Assembly (NCBI GenBank): GCA_964528155.1
Contig: CAZGRL010000042.1
Span: 1-28,975 of the forward strand
From: G001797105 sp964528155
GTDB lineage: Bacteria; Chloroflexota; Anaerolineae; Anaerolineales; E44-bin32
Reading direction: 5' to 3'
Length of the DNA: 28,975 nt
Under the pieces are notes generated by a model that saw only the letters and a program-made list of their open reading frames with translations, did no database searches and had not been told where the DNA came from. Position numbers and translations under genes: made by a program. Below, one piece after another: positions 1 through 7,894 of the stretch. Positions within the stretch are counted from its first letter, which is position 1. Each line of letters opens with the position of its first letter.

Positions 1-462
1 CTTGCGCAGCGGATGCCCTACCCATGTCCGCGGCATCAGAATCCGCTCCAGATGCGGATGGCCGTCGAAGCGAACCCCGAACATGTCCCAGACTTCGCGT
101 TCGTACCAGTCCGCCATCGGCCAGACACTTGTGATCGACGGCAACGAAGGGGCCTCACCTTGCAGAGCGACTTTGAGGCGCACATCCTGGTTCCGTTCGA
201 ACGACAGCAGATGGTACACGATGGTGAAATCGCTCGGCTGCTGACCATCGCGCCTCGTCCGCTCTCGTTCATCAATCGCCGTCAGATCGTAGAGCAGGCG
301 ATACGGCCGAGGGGCGCCGGTCTTCAAATAGCCGGCCACCTCAGCAATCCTGGCGGCGGGGATCCAGACCGTCGGGACATCGTCCCGCGTCGTCTGCGGA
401 ATGACTTCCGTCGCGCCGAATCTGTCCTGCAACTCTCGAATGACTTCAGGACTGTCTTCCAT
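1..462 (-). CDS. nuoC: NADH-quinone oxidoreductase subunit C, partial (3' end off the window)
   Basis: This is the 30-kDa subunit of the peripheral arm of complex I, which bridges the NuoB/NuoD core to the membrane arm. The 154 visible codons run open to base 1, so the C-terminus is missing. The family signature is near the window edge: WYEREVWDMFGVRFDGHP, then ERILMPRTW and GHPLRK. The MPRTW-GHPLRK form is the one found in fused NuoCD proteins such as that of E. coli, so the gene may continue into a NuoD domain beyond the edge; this is an inference. ATG at 462 was chosen. An overlapping GTG at 465 has GGAG 7 nt upstream, and an ATG at 486 is also in frame, so the start is uncertain by a few codons. 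It lies 91 bp downstream of nuoB on the same strand and is the third gene of the operon. Confidence 0.9.
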   Translation of the reverse strand, partial: MEDSPEVIRELQDRFGATEVIPQTTRDDVPTVWIPAARIAEVAGYLKTGAPRPYRLLYDLTAIDERERTRRDGQQPSDFTIVYHLLSFERNQDVRLKVALQGEAPSLPSITSVWPMADWYEREVWDMFGVRFDGHPHLERILMPRTWVGHPLRK

Positions 463-553
463 CACCCAGGAACTCCGGATCTCCATTCCTCGAAAGACTT
501 GCGCGGCCCACACACCCCCGTAGGCGATGCGTCTCTCCGGCGTGCTCCCCGCA

Positions 554-1192
554 TCAGACCTCGTCCATGGGCCTCAGCACGGTCGCCTGCTGACGCTGCG
601 CCTGCTTGAGATCCCGCATCGATGGCTTCTCGGGCTTGATCACACCTTGCGGACCGATCACCCAACTCAGCGGGCGTTTCTCCTTACCGACGGAGTCGGC
701 CAGAAGCGTGATCCCCTCCAGAAATGCGCTCGGGCTGGGGGGACAGCCGGGAACGTACACGTCGACGGGCATGAACTTGTCCACACCCTGAACCACGCTG
801 TAGATGTCGTACATCCCACCCGAGTTGGCGCACGAACCCATGGAAATCACCCAGCGGGGCTCCATCATCTGCTCGTACAACCGGCGAATGATCGGCGCCA
901 TCTTCATGAACACTGTGCCGGCGATGACCATGACGTCGGCTTCGCGAGGCGTGCCACGAATGACCTCCGCGCCGAACCGGGCGATGTCGTAGCGGCTGGT
1001 GATACTTGTGGCCATCTCGACGAAACAGCATGAAAGTCCAAAGTTGAACGGCCAGATCGAATATTTGCGACCCCAGGCCAGGATGTCCTGCACGCGCGTC
1101 AGTACCAGCACGCGCTGAAGGATCGTCTCGAGCGATGCGCCTCCCCCGGCGATCGGCGTTTCTTCGCTTGCTGTGCTCAACCACCACTTCAT
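554..1192 (-). CDS. nuoB: NADH-quinone oxidoreductase subunit B
   Basis: NuoB carries [4Fe-4S] cluster N2, the last redox centre before quinone in complex I. The 212-residue protein has the tandem cysteine pair of true complex I (Cys55-Cys56 in GLSCCFVEM), then Cys121 in MGSCANSGG and Cys150 in VPGCPPSP. The tandem CC separates it from the hydrogenase small subunit elsewhere in this window, which has CxxC instead. ATG at 1192 has GGGAG with a 7-nt spacer. A GTG at 1210 is in frame but has only a poorly spaced AGAGG, so I prefer the ATG. The last ~30 residues (after PQGVIKPEKPSM) are a polar tail with no motif I recognise. It sits between nuoA (67-bp gap) and nuoC in the order nuoA-B-C. Confidence 0.96.
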   Translation of the reverse strand: MKWWLSTASEETPIAGGGASLETILQRVLVLTRVQDILAWGRKYSIWPFNFGLSCCFVEMATSITSRYDIARFGAEVIRGTPREADVMVIAGTVFMKMAPIIRRLYEQMMEPRWVISMGSCANSGGMYDIYSVVQGVDKFMPVDVYVPGCPPSPSAFLEGITLLADSVGKEKRPLSWVIGPQGVIKPEKPSMRDLKQAQRQQATVLRPMDEV

Positions 1193-1259
1193 CGTCTTAC
1201 TCCCAAACACAACCTCTTTCTGTCCACGAGGCGGTTCATAGGCGGCATATATCTCCGCT

Positions 1260-1658
1260 TCAGTCTTTCAACCCGCGCGACTTCCTCGGGCTCCAGTCCA
1301 GTGCGCCCTCGCGCCACAAGTAAGCCAAGCCGGCCAGGAGCACGACGATGAACACGACAACTTCGATGTACCCAGGCCAGCCGAGCTGGCGCGCCCCGAC
1401 CGCCCAGGCCAGGATGAAGGCCGCCTCCAGGTCGAAGACGACGAAGAACATGGCAACCATGTAGTACTTGACAGAGAGGCGGATCCTGGCCGTCCCGGTG
1501 GGGAGGATACCCGACTCGTAGGGCTCTCCCGTCTCGCGCTCGCGATGGCGTTCACCGAGGATGTATCCGAGGCCGACCATCGAGGCCGCAACAAAAACTA
1601 CAGCGGCGGCGTACACCGCCAGGGGCCAGAGGGCACCTGCTGTTTCAGGCGAGCTCAT
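1260..1658 (-). CDS. nuoA: NADH-quinone oxidoreductase subunit A
   Basis: NuoA is a small membrane subunit of complex I that helps hold the peripheral arm near the quinone site. The 132-residue protein has three hydrophobic segments (about residues 8-33, 62-84 and 90-112). It carries the family pattern YESGILPTG in the loop after TM1, and SVKYYMVAMFFVVFDLEAAF with the conserved acidic FDxE in TM2. The chosen ATG at 1658 is preceded by GGAGG with an 8-nt spacer. A GTG at 1667 overlaps that ribosome-binding site and is unlikely. This is the first gene of the leftward nuo operon. No gene is visible between it and the divergent ABC importer operon starting at 2397. Confidence 0.95.
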   Translation of the reverse strand: MSSPETAGALWPLAVYAAAVVFVAASMVGLGYILGERHRERETGEPYESGILPTGTARIRLSVKYYMVAMFFVVFDLEAAFILAWAVGARQLGWPGYIEVVVFIVVLLAGLAYLWREGALDWSPRKSRGLKD

Positions 1659-1788
1659 CGAGGGCACCTCCGCATCCAGGCCTGGGGATGCAAGATCCTG
1701 GTCGTTGGGTCCGCTGCCGACGCCGGCCCCGCGTCCAGGGGCCGGAACCAGCCCAGGCGGTTCGGGATCCGAGCGAACAGTCGAAGCT

Positions 1789-1817
1789 ATGATGGGGGTT
1801 TGGCAGGCCGTTGTCAG
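1789..1817 (-). promoter_or_regulatory. Candidate sigma-70-type promoter for nuoA
   Basis: On the minus strand, CTGACA (1817-1812) is separated by exactly 17 nt from CATCAT (1794-1789). The first matches TTGACA at 5 of 6 positions and the second matches TATAAT at 4 of 6. It points towards nuoA, about 130 bp upstream of its start. This is a visual match only; such pairs also occur by chance. Confidence 0.3.
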
Positions 1818-2007
1818 GCGGGCGGCCCTCCGGCGAGTTCCACCCGCGACCCGAGGCGACTGGCCAGTGCGCCGGGCACCGGTCTGCCCCCCCGAACAAC
1901 ACCGCTTCGATCTGTTCCGCCCGCGAAGGGCGTCTGCTGGAATACGGGCCCAGAGGCCAGATTGCCTTGTTCAAGCGCCCTAGTGGGCGGCGGCAATCCA
2001 CATGATT

Positions 2008-2052
2008 GTACACCATGACACAATGCTCCACGAAGGATCTCTCATGGTGTAC
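2008..2052. repeat. 11-bp perfect inverted repeat, possible operator
   Basis: GTACACCATGA at 2008-2018 is matched by its exact reverse complement TCATGGTGTAC at 2042-2052, with a 23-nt spacer. It lies in the divergent spacer between the nuo and ABC importer promoters. The 34-bp centre-to-centre distance is about three helical turns, which would put both half-sites on one DNA face. A regulator site is an inference; a hairpin with a 23-nt loop is also possible. Confidence 0.4.
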
Positions 2053-2288
2053 TCAGGCACGGAGCAGTGCCTTCACCGATCCCCGCCCGGCGGAAACGAC
2101 CACCCGATGCTCCACGTGTCACACGCCGGGCGGATGGCGCATCGAGAAACGGGACGCCGCATCCCCGCGTCCTGCTCCCCCGGCAATCGGCCGACCGCGA
2201 CTTTGTGAGAATGGAAAGAAAAGGTCGCAACGCCTGCCTATGCCACCTTCGCCTCATCAAGATCTACCCGCGGCAGGACGTCCGGCGC

Positions 2289-2294
2289 TATAAT
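2289..2294 (+). promoter_or_regulatory. Candidate -10 box upstream of the ABC binding protein gene
   Basis: A perfect TATAAT lies about 100 bp upstream of the GTG start at 2397. No good -35 element is visible 16-18 nt upstream (bases around 2265-2272 read TACCCGC), so the call rests on the -10 alone. Confidence 0.35.
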
Positions 2295-2396
2295 TCTCGT
2301 GCAACGATCTAGCGCGTTGTGAAGCGGGCGTGCGACCGCGTCGAATCCCCCACCCCATTACTGAATACGCCGCCGGCCGGTGAAGGAGAGACCCGA

Positions 2397-3947
2397 GTGA
2401 AACATCGACGTCGATCTCCCGCCTATTTCCAGGTAATCGTCAAGATCGCCACCATGGCGATCGGAACGATGGCCGTCATCTCCTGCGCGTCTCAAGCGAC
2501 CCAAACATCCGCAACAGGGCAAGAACGCGGCATCGTCCGCCTCGGAATCCAACAGATCGCCCAGACGGATCCGGCTTTGATCTCGTCCGACAGCGAAGTC
2601 CTGATCGCCAATCAGGTCTATGACTACCTGGTGGACATCGACGCGCAGAATCGGATCGTACCCCGTCTTGCGACAGGCTGGGACATCAGCCCTGACGGTC
2701 TGACCTACACATTCGATCTCGCCCGAGGGGTGAGCTTCCACGATGGGTCGCCTTTCACTGCCGAAGATGTGGTTTGGACCTTCGACCGGTTGCGCGACCC
2801 GGCCTCGGGCTACCCGACGGCGGACCTGTACTCCGGAATCACGGATATCCGCACCGCCGGTGACGATCAGGTGGTGTTCACCCTGGCGAAAACCAACCCA
2901 TTCTTCCTTTTCGACCTGGCTGACAACCATGCCTTGGTCCTCGACGCCGGCACGGCGGATCCGAGCACAGGTTTCAATGGGACCGGGCCGTTCAGGGTGG
3001 TCGAATACGTCCCACCGGATCGAATGACGATGGAAGCCAATCCGGACTACTTCCAGGGAGCCCCAGACGTTGACGGCTTACAGGTCACCTTCTTCTCCGA
3101 TATCTCTTCTGCCGTGGAAGCGCTTCAAGGTGGCCAGCTCGACTTCATCATGGGCTTGTCGACCCCGCAATATGACAACCTGCGTCAGGCGGCCGGCGTT
3201 CAAACCCAGATCGTCAAGACGAACGCGTTCGTCGCGGTGCGGTTACGCATGGACCAGAGCCCGGGCGACGACCCGCGCGTCATCCGGGCTCTTAACCTGG
3301 CGACCGATCGCCAGGCCTTGTTCGACGTCGTCCAACGCGGCTATGGAAGCGTCGGCGGCAGCAGCCCGATCGGCTCACTCTACGCCGACTACTACGCTCC
3401 CGACATCACCCCTCCGGCGCGCGATCCGCAAGCCGCGCGCGATCTGCTGGAGCAGGCCGGCTACTCTGACGGACTCAAGCTCGATATGTACATGCTCAAC
3501 ACAGGGAACTTCCCCGATCTGGGGGCGGCCCTCAAGGCCCAATGGGCCGAGGCCGGGATCGACGTCGCGCTACAACTGGTCCCGGAGAGCGTGTACTACG
3601 GCGAAGGCAAATGGCTTGATGTCAACCTGGGGATAACAGGCTGGGCGCATCGACCGTATCCACAGTTTTACCTGGATGTGATGCTCGTCTGTGGCGCCAA
3701 ATGGAATGAATCGCACTTCTGCGATCCTGAGTTTGACCGACTGGCTGACATCGCCGGCACTACATTGAGCGAGCCGAACCGCATCGCCGCCTACCGGGAT
3801 ATCCAGCGCATTCTGACCGAGAGAGGGCCGCTGATCGTGCCGTACTTCTTCGCGCAGTTCGCCGCCACCAGCGAGAATCTGCACGGGTTGGAACTGAAAC
3901 CGTTCCCGGGGAGGACGGATTTCCGAATCGTGAGCCTCAACTCTTGA
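2397..3947 (+). CDS. ABC transporter substrate-binding lipoprotein, peptide/nickel family (SBP_bac_5)
   Basis: Extracytoplasmic solute receptor of a Dpp/Opp/Nik-type importer, about 516 residues. The start is GTG at 2397, with AGGAG and an 8-nt spacer; upstream in-frame codons to 2319 would place polar sequence before the signal peptide. The N-terminus has basic residues (RRR), a hydrophobic stretch and a lipobox-like VISC with Cys30, so it is probably lipid-anchored. Family landmarks: LATGWDISPDGLTYTFDLA, GVSFHDGSPFTAEDVVWTFD, NPDYFQGAPDVDGL, and a C-terminal region with AAYRDIQRILTERGPLIVPYF. Substrate cannot be read from sequence: peptides are the common case, but NikA-type nickel binders belong to the same fold. 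It heads a plus-strand operon with the permeases and ATPase at 3955-7894. Confidence 0.92.
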   Translation: MKHRRRSPAYFQVIVKIATMAIGTMAVISCASQATQTSATGQERGIVRLGIQQIAQTDPALISSDSEVLIANQVYDYLVDIDAQNRIVPRLATGWDISPDGLTYTFDLARGVSFHDGSPFTAEDVVWTFDRLRDPASGYPTADLYSGITDIRTAGDDQVVFTLAKTNPFFLFDLADNHALVLDAGTADPSTGFNGTGPFRVVEYVPPDRMTMEANPDYFQGAPDVDGLQVTFFSDISSAVEALQGGQLDFIMGLSTPQYDNLRQAAGVQTQIVKTNAFVAVRLRMDQSPGDDPRVIRALNLATDRQALFDVVQRGYGSVGGSSPIGSLYADYYAPDITPPARDPQAARDLLEQAGYSDGLKLDMYMLNTGNFPDLGAALKAQWAEAGIDVALQLVPESVYYGEGKWLDVNLGITGWAHRPYPQFYLDVMLVCGAKWNESHFCDPEFDRLADIAGTTLSEPNRIAAYRDIQRILTERGPLIVPYFFAQFAATSENLHGLELKPFPGRTDFRIVSLNS

Positions 3948-3954
3948 ACGATCT

Positions 3955-4848
3955 ATGCATCGCGCCCTGACGAGCTCGGCGATTCCGGCGCCCCGTGCAG
4001 GCCGTCCCCTTCTTCTCCGGACGCTGATCAGCCTCTACAATCGACGAGCCTCCGCTATCGGCACATCCGTCGCGGTGGTATTCATCCTCATCGCGCTTCT
4101 CGGCCCCTCGCTCGCCCCATATGGTTTGAACCAGCAGATCTCCGGCGGGGTACTACAACCACCGACACCGGCACACTGGTTTGGCACCGATCAGCTCGGT
4201 CGGGACGTATTCAGCCGGGTGCTTTTCGGCGCGGCCGACATTCTCGTTATAGCCGGTCTCGGCACCCTGCTCTCGGTCCTACTCGGAACGACCATCGGCC
4301 TGTTCAGCGGCTACAAAGGGGGCATGTGGGACGAAGTGATCATGCGCGTGTTCGACAGCTTGCTCTCAATTCCGGCTATGTTGCTGGCGCTCCTCTTGCT
4401 GGGTTCCCTGTCTTCGTCAAGCCAGAGCGTGATGATCGTGCTCGTCGTGGTGTACACACCGATCGTCGCCCGGGTTGTCCGCAGCGTCGTGCTGCCCGTG
4501 AAGGATCTGGCATACGTGCGAGCCGCCAGACTTCAGGGTGAGAGCCTGGTGTGGATCCTGATGCGCGCCATCCTTCCCGCGACTTACCCGGCGCTAGCCG
4601 TCGAGAGCGCGCTGAGATTCTCATACGCCATCTTCCTGATCGCCTCCCTCGGATTCCTCGGCATCGGCTTCCAACCCCCCAGTGCCAACTGGGGAATGAT
4701 GGTCAGCGACGCGCGCGAGCTGGCAACCTCTGCGCCGTGGGCGCTGTACTTCCCCGCCGGCGCCATCGCCGCCGTGGTCGTCGGTGTGAACCTGTTCGCC
4801 GATGGGTTGAAAAGGATCAGCCAGACACAGTTGGAGTACGAGCGGTGA
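3955..4848 (+). CDS. ABC transporter permease, DppC/OppC-like
   Basis: One of two membrane subunits forming the translocation channel of the peptide/nickel-type importer. The 297-residue protein has a cytoplasmic N-terminus with LLRTLISLYNRRASAIG, a first membrane segment at about residues 35-55, and then the DppC hallmark PTPAHWFGTDQLGRDVFSR before the permease core of about five further helices. The ATPase-docking EAA loop is YVRAARLQGESLVWILMRAI. C-terminal family residues include SLGFLGIGFQPPSANWG. It follows the binding protein by 7 bp. Its stop overlaps the ATPase start by 4 nt (GTGA), so the two are probably translationally coupled. The ribosome-binding site for the ATG at 3955 is weak. 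Confidence 0.94.
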   Translation: MHRALTSSAIPAPRAGRPLLLRTLISLYNRRASAIGTSVAVVFILIALLGPSLAPYGLNQQISGGVLQPPTPAHWFGTDQLGRDVFSRVLFGAADILVIAGLGTLLSVLLGTTIGLFSGYKGGMWDEVIMRVFDSLLSIPAMLLALLLLGSLSSSSQSVMIVLVVVYTPIVARVVRSVVLPVKDLAYVRAARLQGESLVWILMRAILPATYPALAVESALRFSYAIFLIASLGFLGIGFQPPSANWGMMVSDARELATSAPWALYFPAGAIAAVVVGVNLFADGLKRISQTQLEYER

Positions 4849-6944
4849 GCGCCGCCGGACGATCGCCTGGACCTCTTCTGGCCATCGACAACCTGACGGT
4901 CGGCTACAGAAACACGGCAGGAACCCTCGATGTCGTGCGCGATGTCAGCCTCTCCATCGAGTCCGGTCAGACATACGGTCTCGTCGGCGAAAGCGGATCG
5001 GGCAAGTCCACCCTGGCTCTTGCCGTCCTGAACTACTTGCCGGGGTCGGCCGTCGTGCGCAAAGGGCAGATCCTCTTCGACGGCCAGGACTTGCTCCGAT
5101 TCAACGACCGGGCGATGAGACAGGTATGGGGACGGCAAATCGGCTACGTCCCGCAGGATCCCCATGCCTCGTTGAACCCTTCTCTCCGCGTCGGGGATCA
5201 GCTCCGGGAGGTGTTGGTCCGAAGCGGCATCGACCAGCATGAGGCACGCCGGCGGGTCCTCGATCTCCTTGAGGACGTGCGCCTGCCGGATCCGGCCCGC
5301 GTCGCCCTGAGCTATCCCCATCAGATCAGTGGAGGGATGAAACAACGCGTGCTGATCGCCATGGCGATCAGCCGGGAGCCAAGTCTCCTGGTGATGGACG
5401 AGCCAACCACCGGATTGGACGCCACTACGCAAGCCGGCATACTGGACCTGATCGGCGAGCTGATCCACCAGAAGGACACAGCCGTTCTCTATGTTAGCCA
5501 CAACCTGGCCGTGGTTGCCCAGATTTGCGATCGCGTGGCCGTACTCTACGCAGGCGAGCTGATGGAAGATGCACCTGCAGTCGAGTTGTACCGGCGCCCT
5601 TTGCATCCATACACGCAGGGCCTTCTCGACAGTGTCCCGCGCTTGGGGCAGAACAAGCGCCGCATCTCCTTGAGGGCCATCGCCGGCCTGCCGCCTTCCC
5701 CGGCCGACCGTCCGAGCGGTTGCGTCTTCATGCCGCGCTGCCCCCTGGCCCTTGACATCTGCAATCAGCATCCCGATATGTTTGATAGCGCCGCAGGACA
5801 CCTGGCGCGCTGCCATCGCTGGGCGGAGATTCGAGACGGCTCCGCCGACGCTCGTCAGCCAGCGCGCCGGTTCATCGATCGAGGCAGGTTGGCCATCGCG
5901 TCTCCTGACACCCTGACTGTGCATGACGTCGAGGTCGATTTCCCGGTGCGGCGATCCGTCGCGGACATCATCGCTCGCCGGCCGAAGCTGCGGCTCCGAG
6001 CCCTCAACGGAGTCAGCCTGTCGGTCCAGCGGGGCCGCGCCCTGGGATTGGTGGGCGAAAGCGGCAGCGGGAAGACCACCCTGGCTTCGACGATCATGGG
6101 GTTGGTAGATAGGACCGCCGGAGACATCCGGCTGATGGACCGGCCCCTGCCGCGCAGCATATCCGGCCGCGATCGCACGACCCTCTCCCGGATGCAGATG
6201 ATCTTTCAAGATGTCGATGAATCCCTGATCCCGACCATGACTGTGGGTGCCATGCTGTCGCGCACCCTTGTCCGCGTCGGCAGTCTGCCTCGCCGGGAAG
6301 TGTCGTCCCGTGTGAAGGCCTTGATCGAATCCGTTCGTCTGCCTCCGGAAACAGTGGGTAAACTCCCGGGCCAGCTGAGCGGTGGGGAGAGACAGCGGGT
6401 GGCGGTCGCTCGGGCGATCGCCTCGAAGCCTGATCTGCTCGTGGCCGACGAACCGGTATCCTCACTCGACGTATCCGTCCAGGCCGTCGTGCTCAACCTG
6501 CTCGACGAGCTGCAAGTGGAGCGAAACGGCAGTCTGCTCTTCATCTCGCATGACCTGGCAGTTGTGGGTTTCGTTTCCGACATGGTCGCCGTCATCTACC
6601 TTGGATCGTTGATGCAATTGACGCCGGCCGGGGAGATCTTCGACCCTCCCTATCACCCCTACACCGAGGCCCTCCTGTCTGCCATCCCCCTCATCGATCC
6701 GCAGGCCCGTCAGGAGCGAGTCCGGCTGGAGGGAGAGACGCCAAGCCCCGTTGATACGCCGTCAGGGTGTCCGTTTCACACGCGTTGTCCGAGATTCGTG
6801 GGTGAGGTCTGCCGTACACAGACGCCTCCCGAACAGCGGACGGAATCGGACGGGATGATCTTGTGTCACATTCCCGTGGACGAGTTGCGGGCGTCGCAGC
6901 GACGGGCTTTCGGCTTCAGCGGCCTGGTCGAAGGGGTGGATTGA
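4845..6944 (+). CDS. Fused dual ABC transporter ATPase (DppD-DppF-like in one polypeptide)
   Basis: Energises the peptide/nickel-type importer. The 699-residue protein joins the two ATPases that are usually separate DppD and DppF chains. Domain 1: Walker A G48-S55 (GESGSGKS), signature ISGGMKQR, Walker B LLVMDEPTTGLD, then an oligo_HPY extension with Cys293, Cys299, Cys306 and Cys323. Domain 2 begins near residue 356: Walker A 404-411 (GESGSGKT), signature LSGGERQR, Walker B LLVADEPVSSLD, then a second extension with Cys642, Cys648, Cys656 and Cys674. Such four-cysteine sets in this family can hold a [4Fe-4S] cluster. GTG at 4845 overlaps the permease stop; the frame is open further upstream, but that part lies inside the permease gene and is not ATPase-like. 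Both nucleotide sites look intact. Confidence 0.95.
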   Translation: MSAAGRSPGPLLAIDNLTVGYRNTAGTLDVVRDVSLSIESGQTYGLVGESGSGKSTLALAVLNYLPGSAVVRKGQILFDGQDLLRFNDRAMRQVWGRQIGYVPQDPHASLNPSLRVGDQLREVLVRSGIDQHEARRRVLDLLEDVRLPDPARVALSYPHQISGGMKQRVLIAMAISREPSLLVMDEPTTGLDATTQAGILDLIGELIHQKDTAVLYVSHNLAVVAQICDRVAVLYAGELMEDAPAVELYRRPLHPYTQGLLDSVPRLGQNKRRISLRAIAGLPPSPADRPSGCVFMPRCPLALDICNQHPDMFDSAAGHLARCHRWAEIRDGSADARQPARRFIDRGRLAIASPDTLTVHDVEVDFPVRRSVADIIARRPKLRLRALNGVSLSVQRGRALGLVGESGSGKTTLASTIMGLVDRTAGDIRLMDRPLPRSISGRDRTTLSRMQMIFQDVDESLIPTMTVGAMLSRTLVRVGSLPRREVSSRVKALIESVRLPPETVGKLPGQLSGGERQRVAVARAIASKPDLLVADEPVSSLDVSVQAVVLNLLDELQVERNGSLLFISHDLAVVGFVSDMVAVIYLGSLMQLTPAGEIFDPPYHPYTEALLSAIPLIDPQARQERVRLEGETPSPVDTPSGCPFHTRCPRFVGEVCRTQTPPEQRTESDGMILCHIPVDELRASQRRAFGFSGLVEGVD

Positions 6945-6949
6945 AGGAT

Positions 6950-7894
6950 ATGTCGCGCTACGTCCTTCGCCGGATCGGTTTCCTCGCCTTGACCGTATTC
7001 CTCACTTCGATTGTGATCTTTGCCGTGGTTCAGTTGCTTCCGGGCGACGTGGCCCGGGTGATCCTCGGACGTGAGGCCGGTCAGGCCGCGGTCGAACAAC
7101 TCCGTCAGCGGCTCGGATTGGACATGCCTACGCCGGTCCGCTACCTGAACTGGCTGGCCGATTTCGTGCGCGGCTCATGGGGGGACTCCTTCAGCCTGGG
7201 CTCGCCCGTGCTTCCGTTGGTCGCTCGTCGAGCCTTCAACTCCCTGGTCCTGGCAGTGATCGCTCTGCTGATTGCGGTCCCCCTATCCGTCGGCCTCGGC
7301 GTTCTGGCTGCCCTCAGGGAGGACTCATGGATCGACAACGCCGTCAGCGTTGGAGCGCTGGCCCTCGTCGGCCTGCCCGAATTCGTCACCGGGTTGATCC
7401 TGATCCAGGTTCTTGCCCTCAGCCTGCACATCCTCCCGGCATCATCGAGCCTTGCCGGAGGCGGGGGCCCGTTCTCGGCGCTGTCTCAGCTCGTTCTGCC
7501 GGCGTTCACGGCAACGCTCGTCCTCGCCGGATACATCACCAGACTCACGCGCGCTCAGGTGATCGAGGAGGCGGGCAAGGCCTACGTCCGTACCGCCGCG
7601 CTGAATGGACTGCCACGCGGCGCGGTCGTCCTGCATCACATCTTGCGCAATGCGCTCACACCGACCGTCACCGTCATCGCCATCAGCTTCGGTTGGTTGC
7701 TGAGCGGATTGATCGTGATTGAGGCAGTCTTCAATTACCCGGGGCTGGGAAGCCTGCTGGTATTCGCCGTCAGCCGGAGCGACCTGCCGGTCATCCAGGC
7801 CATCGCCATGGTGGCGGTTGTTACGTATGCCCTGTCCAACCTTGCGGCGGACATTGTGTACGCCCTGCTCAACCCACGCATAAGCTTTGAGTAG
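6950..7894 (+). CDS. ABC transporter permease, DppB/OppB-like
   Basis: Second membrane subunit of the importer, about 314 residues. The N-terminus MSRYVLRRIGFLALTVFLTS leads into TM1 and the DppB signature VVQLLPGDVARVILG, followed by LRQRLGLDMPTPVRYLNWL. The EAA-type loop is YVRTAALNGLPRGAVVLHHILRNAL, and the end is VFNYPGLGSLLVFAVSRSDLPVIQ, typical of the family. ATG at 6950 is used. A TTG at 6941 is in frame, overlaps the ATPase stop by 4 nt (TTGA) and has AAGGGG upstream, so it may be the true start. It is the last gene of the operon. The order binding protein, C, DF, B differs from the common A-B-C-D-F order. Confidence 0.94.
   Translation: MSRYVLRRIGFLALTVFLTSIVIFAVVQLLPGDVARVILGREAGQAAVEQLRQRLGLDMPTPVRYLNWLADFVRGSWGDSFSLGSPVLPLVARRAFNSLVLAVIALLIAVPLSVGLGVLAALREDSWIDNAVSVGALALVGLPEFVTGLILIQVLALSLHILPASSSLAGGGGPFSALSQLVLPAFTATLVLAGYITRLTRAQVIEEAGKAYVRTAALNGLPRGAVVLHHILRNALTPTVTVIAISFGWLLSGLIVIEAVFNYPGLGSLLVFAVSRSDLPVIQAIAMVAVVTYALSNLAADIVYALLNPRISFE

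Larger units (their letters stand above)
1659..2396. other. Divergent intergenic region between nuo and the peptide-type ABC operon
   Basis: About 740 bp without a convincing gene. Open frames exist on both strands, but their translations are rich in Arg, Pro and Gly, show no motif and lack good ribosome-binding sites. The region holds a candidate nuo promoter (1789-1817, minus), an 11-bp inverted repeat (2008-2018 with 2042-2052), a TATAAT box (2289-2294, plus) and a short hairpin CGCCC-TAGT-GGGCG (1976-1989) with no T-tract. Confidence 0.6.

Noticed and set aside
1545..2293. Several overlapping open frames in the nuo-dpp spacer
   Set aside because: They partly overlap nuoA antisense, show no family features and lack ribosome-binding sites; codon content looks random.
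4551..4844. Upstream extension of the fused ATPase by 98 codons
   Set aside because: It overlaps the permease gene; the GTG at 4845 with the 4-nt stop-start overlap is the natural start, and the ABC domain begins about 14 residues after it.
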